NCBI GenBank assembly: GCA_914767715.1
Contig: OU612066.1
Coordinates: 4,595,001 to 4,659,000 of the forward strand
Length of the DNA: 64,000 nucleotides
DNA from: Membranipora membranacea
Taxonomy: Eukaryota; Bryozoa; Gymnolaemata; Cheilostomatida; Membraniporidae
Direction: 5' to 3'
In this document: in pieces, positions 13,670-25,120 of the stretch
How the letters are laid out: each line of letters starts with the position of its first letter
Position numbering within the stretch: position 1 is the first letter of the stretch
The notes under the pieces: generated by a model
What the model was told of the DNA's origin: nothing
The model's database searches: none
What the model saw: the letters and a program-made list of their open reading frames with translations, nothing else
Made by a program: the position numbers and the translations under genes

Positions 13670-13990
13670 GTTTTCACTGATTTGGATCATGCATTTGAGT
13701 TTTAGCGGTCACATCTAAGCATCCTATCTACTATTAGAGGGATTTAAATTGACATATGCATAGAATGATACTGATGATACATTCAGGTTATTTTCACTGG
13801 TGTCGATCATGTATTTTAGCATTTGCTATCACATGTAAGAATCCTATGAACTATTTGGGGCGATTAAAATGATCTATGCCTAAAATGACACTGATGAGAA
13901 CTTGGGGTGATTTTCACCTGTCCATTTGATGTATTTGAGCAATTGCTATGGCATCTAGGAGCAGGATAATGGTCTATCCTTAGAATCATT
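13670..13990 (+). repeat. Right subterminal ~125-bp tandem repeats (three copies)
   Basis: Three diverged copies begin near TTTTCACTGATTTGGATCATG, TTTTCACTGGTGTCGATCATG and TTTTCACCTGTCCATTTGATG, spaced about 125 bp apart, between the second gene's stop and the right TIR. Subterminal repeats are often transposase-binding sites; here that is inference. Confidence 0.6.
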
Positions 13991-14286
13991 TTGATCAATC
14001 ACACATAGCAAAACTGTTATACCAGACTATCAGCTTATACTGTGCATAACAAAAGAAAGATGATAAATTCTTAGGGTGATTTCAATTCATTGTTAGAAGC
14101 TTTGTGATATGTATTTGATTCTATCTTGATTCCTAGATAGTTCCCCCACTTCACCCTTGGAAAAATTCATTTTAGAATGGAAATAACTCTAAAATTTTTC
14201 TGTGTGTACTTTGAGTTTTGCATCGCGTAATGCACAAAGCTGATGCTGCCCAGCACATTATTTGCTACCCTTTAATGCATTGCTGC

Positions 14287-14303
14287 GAAACCTTGGTTGC
14301 CCT
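14287..14303 (-). repeat. Right terminal inverted repeat
   Basis: GAAACCTTGGTTGCCCT followed by TTAA. It is a perfect inverse of the left terminus. Confidence 0.85.
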
Positions 14304-14639
14304 TTAAATGGCTTTGCTGAATACTATGGCCATGGCCTACTGTGAAAGTTCATTTTGGGCGAACAGAGTTTTTCCTTCCTGTTAGTTGTAACTGTAACTT
14401 TTTATGCAACTAATAAACATAGAGATAACCTGCTCTATGTTCAATCATGGTAGTCTTATCAATGTCATTAGTAAGCATGAGTCTCTAGGGCAGCGATGAG
14501 TTAAGACTTGGCTTTCAAAAAAGAATTGGTAATAATCCAAAGTTATTGTCATATTATTCTAAAGAATGGTTGGGAAATATTTATTACAAGTTACTAGCTC
14601 TCAGTTTGTGGATCCCAACAAACCCCAGATATCATTGAA

Positions 14640-14715
14640 ATTGAACGAAGAAACTTTGAGACTTGAACAGTGAAGGAGATGGCTCTAACCAACTGAACCA
14701 CCCCCTACTATGATC
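14640..14715 (-). repeat. Degenerate tRNA-like SINE fragment
   Basis: On the minus strand GGGGGTGGTTCAGTTGGTTA resembles the A-box end of the SINE at 5140-5330. The B box is not recognisable. Probably a truncated relative. Confidence 0.35.
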
Positions 14716-14779
14716 AAGCAACCCGCAGCTGTAATGTGACTAAAACAAATACAATGTGGCTTGATCTCCTTTGGTTATA

Positions 14780-15057
14780 TATTTTGGCATTTTGGCAATG
14801 GTATTTTGGGATATGGTATGTTGTCCCGCATGGTATTATGTCCAATCTGGCTTTATATCCACTGGTATTTTGACACATCTGGCTTTACATCCACTGGTAT
14901 TTTGACACAACTGGCGTTTTGTACAACTGGTATTTCGGCATTGGTATATTGTGCAGTGGTGTTTTCACCTATGGCATTATGGCCATGGCATTATGACAAT
15001 GGCATTATGGCAATGGCATTTTGTCCCAATGGCATTTTGGCCATGGCATTTTGACAC
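14780..15057. repeat. Minisatellite, ~20-bp unit
   Basis: Repeated variants of TGGTATTTTG(ACA)CA(A/T)CTGG and, toward the right, ATGGCATTTTGGCA. It begins just after TTTGGCATTTTGGCAATGG and ends at the broken minus-strand exon at 15060. The apparent open frames across it follow from the repeat and are not counted as genes. Confidence 0.75.
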
Positions 15058-15059
15058 GG

Positions 15060-15837
15060 AATCTGCTCCCGTCGGTAGTGTGATATGCATGGATTGAAGG
15101 TTTTAATGTGAGCATCGATCCCTTCGTTTAATACGTTGATGTCCAACTTTTTGTGTCCTCTTTGGTCAGGTACAGGTGCAAGAAGAGAAGGGTTAGCCTT
15201 TGCATTCATCACTACATGAGAGTTGATGTTCAGCCCAATTGTATGCATGAAAACCTCTTGCACACCACACATTCTCTGCCATCAGCATCGGTCAGGCGGT
15301 AACTTTAGTAAACCTGGAAAACAGAGGAAATAAAAAATTTGTTACTTATGGCTCAAGTTTAATTCCAGTAGAAATTTTCCTTACCCTGAAAATCCTATAT
15401 TAATTGAATTATTGAATTTTATATTTTCACTTTACACAGCCAATTATATTGAAAAAAATAATTCTGCATAACTGTATCTATGATCTTCCTCATTGTCATA
15501 CAAATTACTGAGCCAAGACGGGGTAATGAGTGTAATTTTATAAATCGCTGTCCCAGCTAAAATTATACTTACAAGCGCGCTGTCTGGAAGAAAATCTTTT
15601 GGTATTGGCATCATGTCTGTGCACCATCATGTGCAAGAAACTCTTTCGATCGTTGTAGCTTTCATTCCAATACTGGAGATATATCTGTATCCTTCTCATC
15701 TGGTTTATTTGAGCCTGGCAATTCCTCGGACAATCTGTACCAGGTTCCTTGAGAGGATGCTTTTCACGCTCATGTCTCAGTTTATCCTCAAGAGAGAGTC
15801 GGCGTTTTTTTGCAGGGTTGTTAATGTTTTCCATCAT
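15060..15837 (-). pseudogene. Broken multi-exon gene of a repetitive invertebrate family
   Basis: The first exon on the minus strand (about 15837-15569) encodes a basic, Lys/Arg-rich 90-residue segment and ends at GCTT/GTAAGT. The next coding block (about 15320-15060) has ADGRECVVCKRF followed, after a one-base frame change, by MHTIGLN, DQRGHKKLD and a CISHYRREQ motif. That order (Cys motif, RG-x-K, SHY-x-R) is one I recall from multicopy transposon-like proteins in animals. A stop or unclear acceptor precedes the second block, the frame shifts within it, and the 3' part is replaced by the minisatellite at 15057. Read as a decayed copy. Confidence 0.55.
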
Positions 15838-16249
15838 GAAGTGAATTTACTGTGCTCTAGTGCTCAAATGATGAGCTTTGAGTTCTACTAACTGATTTAT
15901 ATGGCAGAAAAATGATGCACCGAGAAGGTAACGCTTTTCACTGTGCAAATACGTAACGCTCAGGCATTGTAAACTGCTGGAGAAACACATTATCAGCTGA
16001 TAACGCCTTTTCAGTGCAGAAGGCAAGGTTTGATTGTTGTGAATTGTGCAGACATAACACAATTTAAGGGATTAGTGCTAAGCCTAATGAGCAAACACAA
16101 TTTTTTGTTAGATAACATCTATGATGTTTGGCTAATTATCAAACGTGGAGATTTTGGATAAGATTGCATGAGAGAGAAATATGACATAGCTGAGGAAAAA
16201 TTAAAAATTAATGCTGATAACGCTTTTTACCAGCAGAGGGCAGAATTGT

Positions 16250-16630
16250 GATGAAACCAACAACTTGGACTAACTTGTGCAACCAAAAACTCAAATCATA
16301 ATCAACCAGCTATAAATAAAATCAATTCAAATCTCCATTTCCATAGCTATTTTCTCCAGTGTTGGCTGGATGTGAAAATTGTTAACGTTTTTATGAAATG
16401 TGAACAGCTTAGCATGAAAAAAAGGCCACGGAGAAAAAACTGTGCGACGAAAAATTTTTTTGTGGTGGGAAAACAGCACTTTGGTAAATTGTCCTGTTGG
16501 GAAAGTTGTTTGGTGGGAAATCGGCCTGGTGGGAAAATGGCTTGTTGAGCAAATGTCTAGGTGGAAAAATGGATTGGTGGGAAAACATCCAGGTGGTCTT
16601 GGTGGGAAAATGACATTGGGAAAATGGGGC
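16250..16630 (+). repeat. 5S-linked composite repeat: leader plus GGGAAAATGG minisatellite
   Basis: A leader (about 16250-16440) and a minisatellite of ~20-bp variants of TGGTGGGAAAATGGCCTGG (about 16440-16625) are directly followed by 5S spacer sequence. The same order and sequence recur at about 44290-44815, and the minisatellite recurs inverted at 33640-33960. Confidence 0.8.
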
Positions 16631-16913
16631 GGATTTACTACTCGGTGCCTCCTTCCTGTCCAGTTGAGTGTTGCGCTTTGGTGTTTGCAAGTTGAATGGT
16701 TTAGCGTCATCCTAACTCCTCCCCCCCCCCCCCCGAAATGCAGTCCAGTCATGTGCTATGATTACCTTTGATGCTGTCATATTTAAACTATAAAATAACT
16801 TCCCTTTATCATTTAAAGAGCCATCAAACAGAAGCTTGGAAAAAAGGGATGCTGCCCCTGTTATGAAATTTCCGAATCCAAGCATAAAATAGCTAATATT
16901 ATTGTCAGCAATT

Positions 16914-17025
16914 GACTACGGCAATATCACGTTGAAAAATCCAGTTCACGTCCGATCACTAAAGCTAAGCAATGTCGAAGCGAGTTGAAACATGGATGGG
17001 TGACCGCCTGGGATTACTGGGTGCA
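16914..17025 (+). pseudogene. 5S rRNA-like copy, degenerate
   Basis: Starts GACTACGGC instead of GTCTACGGC, has TTGAAACATGG where intact copies have TTAGTACTTGG, and loses the 3' end after GGGTGC. Most likely a 5S pseudogene. Confidence 0.75.
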
Positions 17026-17444
17026 ATGCCTCAGAGTCCTCATAAATCCCCCCCCCCCCTCTCTTAACTGCGGTCCAGTCATGTGCTATGATTACCGTTG
17101 ATGCTGCCATATTTAATGTAAAAAGAGACTTACCTTCATAAACTACTACATGCTGCCTCCTTCCTTGCTAGCTGAGTTTTTGCCACTGTGAGTGTGGCGT
17201 GTAGTGCGACACAATGCTTAACAATGAACTGAAGGTGATGCTGTGTTCAGTTGATTGTTGCCAAAATAATGCCAATGATATGGTACAAAAATCCAGTTCA
17301 TGGTCACCGATTTATTGCAGACAGTTGAAAATGATTTAAAAAGCCATCAAACAGTAGCATGACTCTTGGAAAAAGAGAGTTGCTGCCCCTGTTTTAGAAT
17401 TTCTGAATCCAAGCATAAAATAGCTAATGTTAATGTCAGTAATT

Positions 17445-17563
17445 GTCTACGTCCATATCACGTTGAAAATGCCAGTACTCGCCCGATCACTGAAGCTAAG
17501 CATCATTGAGCCCAGTTAGTACTTGGATGGGTGACCGCCTGGGAATACTGGGTGCTGTAGACT
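17445..17563 (+). rRNA. 5S rRNA-like copy
   Basis: 119 nt from GTCTACG to GTAGACTT, with the internal control region GAAGCTAAGCA ... TTGGATGGGTGACCGCCTGG intact and a TTTT terminator directly after. A few substitutions in helix regions (GCATCATTGAG) leave function open. Confidence 0.75.
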
Positions 17564-17728
17564 TTTGATAATTATTCAATTCTTATGTTTTGTATATTTC
17601 GCTCTACAATCAACAAAATGTAGTTAAAGAAAATTTTGAATGGCTCAGGGTGCTTCTCCTTGAATTCCCCCCCTCCCCCAAAAAGTGCGGACGAGTCATG
17701 TGCTTAGATTACCGTTGATGCTGCCATA

Positions 17729-17770
17729 TTGGATAGGTGACCGCCTGGGAATACTGGGTGCTGTAGACTT
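17729..17770 (+). pseudogene. 5S 3'-half fragment
   Basis: Only TTGGATAGGTGACCGCCTGG to GTAGACTT remains, joined directly to spacer sequence. This is a deletion within one unit. Confidence 0.75.
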
Positions 17771-18271
17771 TTGATAATTATTCAATTCTTATATTTTTTT
17801 AAGTTTCGCTCTACAATCAACAAAATTTAGTTAAAGAGACTTTTGAATGGCTCAGGGTGCTTCTCCTCGAATTCCCCCCCCCCCTCCCCCCAAAAGTGCG
17901 AACTAGTCATGTGCTTAGATTAACGTTGATGCTGCAATATTTAATCAGTAAAGAAACTCACCTTTACATCCTACTACTCGCTGCCTCCTTCCTGGCCAGT
18001 TGAGTATTGCGCTGTAGTGTGGCGTGTAGTGCGATACAATGCTAAACAATGAAGCTGAAGGTGATGCTGTGTTCAGTTGAATGTTGCCATAATAATGCCA
18101 ATGATATGGTACAAAAATCCAGTTCATGGTCACCGATTTATTTGCAGACAGATGAAAATAATTTAAAGAGCCATCAAACAGAAGCTTGACTCTTGGAAAA
18201 AGAGAGTTGCTGCCCCTGTTTTGGAATTTCTGAATCCAAGCATAAAATAGCTAATATTAATGTCAGCAATT

Positions 18272-18390
18272 GTCTACGGCCATATCACGTTGAAAACGCC
18301 AGTTCTCGTCCGATCACTGAAGCTACGCAACGTCGAGCCCAGTTAGTACTTGGATGAGTGACCGCCTGGGAATACTGGGTGCTGTAGACT
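18272..18390 (+). rRNA. 5S rRNA-like copy
   Basis: 119 nt close to the window consensus, but box A reads GAAGCTACGCA and the box C region has GGATGAGTGACC. Only TTT follows before GTTTCGC because the usual TTTTGATAATT is deleted, so termination may be impaired. Confidence 0.7.
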
Positions 18391-19229
18391 TTGTTTCGCT
18401 CTACAATCAATTTTGAATGGCTCAGGGTGCTTCTCCTCGAATTCCCCCCCCCTCCCCCAAAAGTGCGGACTTGTCATGCGCTTAGATTACCGTTGATGTT
18501 GCCATATTTAATCAATAAAGAAACTCACCTTTACATCCTACTACTCGCTGCCTCCTTCCTGGCCAGTTGAGTATTGCGCTGTGGTGTGGCGTGTAGCGCG
18601 ACACAATGCTAAACAATGAATCTGAAGGTGATGTTGTGTTCAGTTGATTGTTGCCATAATAATTCCAATGATATGGTACAAAAATCCAGTTCATGGTCAC
18701 AGATTTATTTGCAGACAGATGGAAATGATTTAAAGAGACATTAATATTAGCTATTTTATGCTTAGATTCAGATATTCAAAAACAGGGGCAGCAACTCTCT
18801 TTTTCCAACAGTCAAGCTTCTGTTTGATGGCTCTTTAAATCATTTTCATCTGTCTGCAAATAAATCGGTGACCATGAACTGGATTTTTCAACCATATCAT
18901 TGGCATTATTATGGCAACGATCAACTGAACACAACATCACCTTCAGCTTCATTGTTTAGCATTGTGTCACACTACACGCCACACCACAGCGCAATACTCA
19001 ATTGGCCAGAAAGGAGGCAGCGAGTAGTAGGATGTAAAGGTGAGTTTCTTTATAGATTAAATATGGCGGCATCAACGGTAATCTAAGCACATGACTAGTC
19101 CGCACTTTTGGGGGGAGGGGGGGGGGAATACGAGGAGAAGCACCATGAGCCATTCAAAATTCTCTTTAACTAAATTTTGTTGATTGCAGAGCGAAACATA
19201 AAAAATATAAGAATTGAATAATTATCAAA

Positions 19230-19348
19230 AGTCTACAGCACCCAGTATTCCCAGGCGGTCACCCATCCAAGTACTAACTGGGCTCGATGTTACTTAGCTT
19301 CAGTGATTGGACGAGAACTGGCATTTTCAACGTGACATGGCCGTAGAC
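19230..19348 (-). rRNA. 5S rRNA-like copy, minus strand
   Basis: 119 nt on the minus strand within the inverted half of the array. Box C is intact and the TTTT terminator is present. Substitutions include GTAACATCGAG and TCCAATCACTG. Confidence 0.75.
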
Positions 19349-19689
19349 AAATACTGACATTAATATTAGCTATTTTATGCTTGGATTCAGAAATTCCGAA
19401 ACAGGGGCATCAACTCTCTTTTTCCAACAGTCAAGCTTCTGTTTGATGGCTCTTCAAATCATTTTCATCTGCCTACAAATAAATCGGTGACCATGAACTG
19501 GATTTTTGTACCATATCATTGGCATTATTATGGCAACAATCAACTGAACACAACATCACCTTTAGCTTCATTGTTGGGCATTGTGTCGCACTACACGCCA
19601 CACCACAGCGCAATACTCAACTGGCCAGGAAGGAGGTTCCTTCCTTCTTTCGATTTCCTTTCACCATTTTGAAGTTCTCATAATGACAA

Positions 19690-22600
19690 CTACTTAAAGG
19701 ACCTAAATGATACTATTATATCAAAAGCAAGCTGACATCGGACAGTAATACTTTATTTATCTGTAAAACAATCCTTCCAATAGTCAACCATTCACTGACT
19801 TGTGAAGGATCATTAGAATATGTATTGAAAGTTTAACAGATAAAAAATATTCTCATAAATGTTGAGAAGGGCAGCAGTAAGTAATTTATTCTGCATCTAT
19901 TGTTGGTAAGTTAATTATATTCAGAGATTGGCAAGTGAAAACGAATTTGAAATTTGCTGTTGCGACAAATCCAAATGAATCCTTCAGATTTCATATGACA
20001 ATGCCCTCAAAAGTATTTGAGTTGCAGTTTTATAACTCCTGAGTTATGCAGGCATATGTATCTAGACTGTGTGATATTTTTGAGTGTATCTGACAAACAG
20101 AAAGAAAGAACTGGTCTACAGCAAAACCTAATGATAGTAATAATAACAATAGTGTATATAACATTCATTGTTACTGTAGTGTATTCAACTTACATGAGAT
20201 ATGCTGAGGTGTCCAGTATTGGTGCAACTTCTTTGTCTTCTCTCATTCTCTTCTCCTCCCTAAGACAGCGTGTTTATTAATGCCTCTTTCCTGCGCATTC
20301 CCGGATGTAGCCTGAGTTCTTATGCAGCATTCTTATCTGTCCTTCCCTATTTACAACCTGCAGTCTATTATACCTAGCACTACATTTACATGAAAACTTT
20401 GTTTGATATGTAATGCTAATAGGCAAATTTTTGACAAATATGTAGTTTTCCCGCTTTAACCCTTTAAATTCGGTGTGCCCCCAATTCAAATGTTTGCTAC
20501 CAAGATATTCTTATTCCCAAGAGTCTTAGCTTCCATATAATCTATAAATGCAAAATGAACCGTAGCCATGAAAACCCTACTTAGACTGAAGTTTTCTTTG
20601 TTATGGTTTATTGGGTTGGTACAGCACTAGGGCTCATAAATATCTCACAGCTCATAGATGAGAAGGGAGGACAATTTCTAACACTATACATAATTTTGAC
20701 CCAGAAGTGCTCGGAAGTTTCTAAGTGTGAAAATATTGCATTTCTACTGCAGAACTAGCTGCCAGACTATGTATTGCTGTGGTCCTTACGGAATCTTTAA
20801 GCATTACTTTGAAGGTATTAAAATGTATCACATCTTATTATCCTTTAACAATTCTATCATGTAAGCTGGTATAGGAGGTCAATTCAAGAGCCTTAGAGAC
20901 TGTCTGAACTTAAAGCATCTAGTCCTTCCCTGAACTCCTTGATTGGCCAAGCAGCTTAGTTGTAATATAAAAATAATATAGTTCATTACAACAACAGCAA
21001 CCAACCAAGAGTGTTACCTAAAAGTGTATTAAAAATTATTATCGTTACTTATTATCATTAATAACTTTTTATAATAATAATAAAGACCTGGCCTACTTAC
21101 TGCTTGTAACTCCACCTGCCTTCTAACTTGAGGGAGTTAAAATACTCGTTGATAGACTGCATGGGCAGTTTGGTGCATCTCTCAAGTATGAGGATTGTTG
21201 TGTGTAGTAAACGAGTAGCAGCCTTGATGATCTTAAAATTCACTACTACACTTTCACTCAATTTTTTTCTCTGTCAAGTCATGAGAAAACGTTCCTTCCT
21301 CTCTTTCTGGCAAAGAGAAACAGCTCTTGAATATTCCAAGGCTTCATTAATCATCAGGAAATTAAGGTGAGCTAGAAACAATTCATTAGCTCGATGAGAA
21401 TGTCTCCATGGCCAGATATCAGCATCAAAATGGTAGTCAATTGAGAAAGAAGGACCAGGGATTGGCTTGATGAGGAAGGTAAGCTGTTTGATGAAAGCAG
21501 CCAACAAGTGTAATATGAGACAACCACATTGTATGATTCTCCCCATTTCATTGTCTCACCGGCACAGAGGAAGAGGATTGTGAGACTTTTGAAAGGGATA
21601 AAAAGATTTTTGTTCTGAATTACTTTTGTTTTTTATCAACACCATACTTGAGTGTGAAAAATCTACGTTCACATTGATTTTAATTGGCCTCACATTTCAT
21701 ATTACCTATTAGTTTATCAGTGGTTTGTTACAAATCTATTGTACAGAGACATTTTTGTAAAGTTAAATGGAGTTGCAGACAGACACAGCGCAATGTTAAC
21801 AGGTGACTATAACTTACGACTAGAGGGTTTTCTCCTACTGAGATTGAGTGTCAAACCAGCGTATATAAAAGTGAAATGGTAAGTTTTAATTTAAAATTTA
21901 ATGGAGTTTCAAATGTACATCCAAACACATTTCACTTTCCAATGCTAACAATTTGCCTGAGCGATAGACTGCTGACATATTGAGATTTCTGTATTGAAAA
22001 ATAACTGATCCGGAGAACTTGAATGGGCTCATCTCCTAGAAGTTATCTTCTCAGATAATGTGGGAGCATAAACCCCATGTCTCACTGAGGCACTCAGAAG
22101 CAAATCCAGTGAGGGTGGGATATGCAGAGATTGCAATCCACTTGTCAGTTGTCATGTGACTTTTTTGTTTACAATCAGAGGTACTATTGAAAACTTGTCC
22201 TCTCATATTTACATAATAATTTACAACAAGGGACAGAACCGTCCATGAAGAATCCATTGAGAAAACTAAAAGTTTAATCAGATATATCTTTAACAAACAT
22301 GCATGAACACTATTTCTAAACAAACTAATTGATTGATTAATAAACCTTGAAGACCTTGAAGAAAAAATGCGGATTTGGAGGTATACGTTTAGTAAATATT
22401 GCAGTGTTGACAAATTATGTTACTACATCTTATAGCTGAATTAGATAGGATCAAAATACACCCAGTAAGCATGTCATTATAGTGCTGATACACAGGTGGT
22501 ATCAAACATCAGTTGAAACTGAATTTGATGCTAATTTATGTTAATCTTACCTTGGCTGAAATCAGCCCTAATACCTGATGGCAGGTGATATTATGTATAC

Positions 22601-24535
22601 CATCATAACTCAGACAATGTTCAATATGTGTAACCTAACAATTTTCAAAATATCATATCAGAGATTGGAAGCAAATCATGACATTCCGATTCCGTATCTA
22701 TGAATTATACCGCAAGCACCGACTTCCCAACCCCCCCCCCCCCCCACCCTCCCTGGTGTATCCATACACTGCTGCTCATATATTTTAAACTCAAAAAGTC
22801 AAGAATAATATACGCGGGAAATGATAACAAACCTACAAACACATAGAGATAGGGGTCAAAGAGGGCTCTTGGTATGTAACACACCGGGGTTCTCAAAAAC
22901 CTTTACTTATTTTATATTTGTAGTTTGAGCGAAAGCAAGGAATTCCGATAAAAGCATCACTAAATTCCTGCTATCTTGCGAGGCAAGTTTTTATTGTTTG
23001 CAAACACTCCTTTTCTGCATCATTATCACTTTATCTTTGTGTTCACTCTTCCTTGAACTTTTTTGAACTGAGTATTAGAAAACAGATCTGTACATGTTTG
23101 ATGCGATTTTCGAGTAATAGAAATTAATCCACTCGGCAGAAATTAGTATATCACAGCAATTATTGCACTCAACACATGTATGATTATGATTATCACACGT
23201 CTCATTGAATACTAGGAAACTACAATTTCTGTTATATCATTATTGTCAAATGATTGCAAGATGTAAGTTAACAAGATGTAAGTTAAGCAAGATATAGGTT
23301 AACAATTTTCTATTGGAATCACTGAGCTGCATGCATGCAGTTGTATGAATATGTGTTGTCGCTGACGACATAAATGTCATATAGGTGTAGGTATAGGTAT
23401 ATATATGGTTAAAATGTATTGCTTCCTAAATAATCTGATCAGGATGTATCCTTATCCTTTTTGCCTTTGGTTTTGGATATGCTCATGGATCGGTATATAA
23501 ATGTTCAATATATGCTGCTCTCTATGCTAGCTCTGATGCTGTCGAGTAGAAGTTTAAACAACGATCAGAAAAAAATGATACTGATTGTCGCTTGTAACAT
23601 TACTCTCTGCTTTGTCAATCAAAACACTACTTGACAGAATAATGATTCTTATGCTACTGACTTTTGTTCTAACTGGAGCATATACTTATTGCTGTGCCAA
23701 TGATGTACATGTGACACAGTTTTGGTTGGCAGTTTCACATTGATGATAGTAGTCGCTGTAGTTGATGGTAACTTATAGTTGTATTCTCTTACTCATTAAT
23801 TAGGAGTAATGGCAGCAGTCCTGTGATGTATTTTGCGTGATACTACTCCATTCTTCTCACCAATATCATATTGTCAATCGCTTTGGAGTTCAGGTCATTA
23901 TATATTGAAGAAGGTGGGGACGCAGTAATAAGCTGATGCTTAAAATAGAAAATACCGTAAACCAGGGCTATTTTATAAATAGAATTAATCACTTTAAGGT
24001 GTTGCTTCATATAAAAATCCTATCTAATGATAGTTCGTTAGTCATGCTATGTATAAAATTACCAAGGTTAGTTTTTGATAATAAATACCACACATCTTAA
24101 ATTTTTTTGATATAATACAAAATAATTATTATTTGTAGTGAAAATTGATGGCGGATACTTCTAAAATGAATGACAGATAATTCGACATGCAGGCAGGAAA
24201 ACATTTGGCAACTCATGGTTGGTCACATATAGTTACACATGATGGAGTATAAAAATGTTAAATCTCCTTGTTGTTCAAAATGAGGTCAAAGTACTTGTAT
24301 AGGATGCTGTCAATTTGCTGTCAATTTTGATAGAAATTTAATGCAAAAGGTAAGATTTATAAATTTGAATTTGAATTTCGGGCAGTGAAGAATGGTTTAA
24401 GACGCCTCTTATCATGATAATAAGAATGATGTGTCTGCAAAAGCAATTTGCAAAACGCAAAAACTGCAAAAATGGGGATAGCCTGGGATGATATTTATGT
24501 TGTTGATCAAATTTGTGTCTACAATAACAAATTAT
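19690..24535. other. Long stretch without recognised genes
   Basis: AT-rich sequence. Short open frames (20017-20280, 21128-21370, 21274-21546, 22051-22413) lack convincing splice context or motifs. There is a poly-C run at about 22727-22746 and a small AAGATGTAAGTTAA direct repeat at 23267-23305. I see no RNA gene or complete mobile element. Confidence 0.45.
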
Positions 24536-24897
24536 TTGAGAACTATACATCTGCCACTTATGTAAAGTCTGCAGAAATCACTGCAATATTTTCTGGCCTG
24601 ACAATGAGAGTGGCATAGGATGATTGATTGATTTATTAGCTATTACAAACATCAAATTTAGTGTGATACACATTTGCCTCGGAAAACAGTCTTTGCCCCA
24701 TGAGCTGCGATATTTGACATGTCTAAGACATCCAGAACGGCAACGTTCAAGTAAATCGTACATGGAGATGATATTCATACTTTTGATAGACATGGTGTGA
24801 ACTGGAAAATTGTCATCCTGCATATCCCAACGTAAAACCAATCAATCTAACAATTCCTGCTGGGTGCAAGTTTTCATATCTACATCATTTAATTCTG

Positions 24898-25120
24898 AAG
24901 AGTGTGGGCCTTATACACAGGATAGTGTGGGCCTGATTCACAGGATATTGTGGGCCTGATTCACAGGATATTGTGGGCTTGATACACAGGATATTGTTGG
25001 GCTGATACACAAGATACTGTGGGCCCTATACACAGGATATTGTTGGGCTGATACACAAGATACTGTGGGCCCTATACACAGGATACTGTGGGCTCTATAC
25101 ACAGGATATTGTGGGTACTC
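24898..25120 (+). repeat. 24-bp minisatellite, about nine copies
   Basis: Unit approximately TGTGGGCCTGATACACAGGA followed by TATT or TACT. A shorter array of the same unit is at 26103-26225. Confidence 0.8.

Larger units (their letters stand above)
717..14303. mobile_element. Autonomous-looking two-gene DNA transposon, TTAA target site
   Basis: The left end AGGGCAACCAAGGTTTC (717-733) is repeated perfectly inverted at 14287-14303, and both ends are bordered by TTAA (713-716 and 14304-14307), so a TTAA target-site duplication is likely. Inside are two divergent intron-containing genes, both reading through in frame with consensus splice sites. The subterminal regions hold short direct repeats: GAGT(G/C)ATTTCAG-like motifs at about 1030-1215 and three ~125-bp tandem copies at about 13670-13990. 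A short relative at 25287-25645 keeps only the two ends, which is independent support for the boundaries. TTAA targets are known for piggyBac, Kolobok and Sola3, but the main protein here has a motif order closer to CACTA/Transposase_21. Superfamily assignment is left open. Confidence 0.85.
16630..19680. repeat. 5S rDNA-like array with an internal inversion
   Basis: Units of roughly 600-800 bp contain a 5S-like sequence, a C-rich tract (runs of 8-12 C) and a spacer with conserved blocks (CTGCCTCCTTCCTGGCCAGT, GGTGTGGCGTGTAGTGCGAC). Units read on the plus strand to about 18738. There the sequence turns around and a mirror copy runs on the minus strand to about 19640. Four near-complete 5S-like copies and one fragment are listed separately. 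Small open frames conserved between spacers (for example 17945-18133 and 18868-19086) reflect repeat identity, not coding. Confidence 0.85.

Noticed and set aside
14761-15054. 97-residue open frame over the 20-bp minisatellite
   Set aside because: The repeated Phe/Gly/Met pattern is simply the translated minisatellite.
16327-16771. Open frames on both strands across the GGGAAAATGG minisatellite, including poly-Gly/poly-Pro
   Set aside because: Low-complexity translation of repeats and the poly-C tract.
17941-18020. Spliced-leader RNA gene in the 5S spacer (GTAAAG/GTGAGT on the minus strand)
   Set aside because: 5S-linked spliced leaders are known in several animals, but no conserved Sm site (AATTTTTGG type) lies downstream of the donor-like site; the nearest ATTTTTG is upstream.
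17945-19086. Conserved ~62-residue open frames in the 5S spacers (starting MTMNWIF)
   Set aside because: They recur in every spacer copy because the spacers are homologous. They have no independent sign of selection, and frames end at the C-rich tract or splice-like GTGAGT.
21128-21546. Possible exon around an open frame on either strand
   Set aside because: The plus-strand donor GGAAG/GTAAGC does not agree with either frame, and no neighbouring exons were found.
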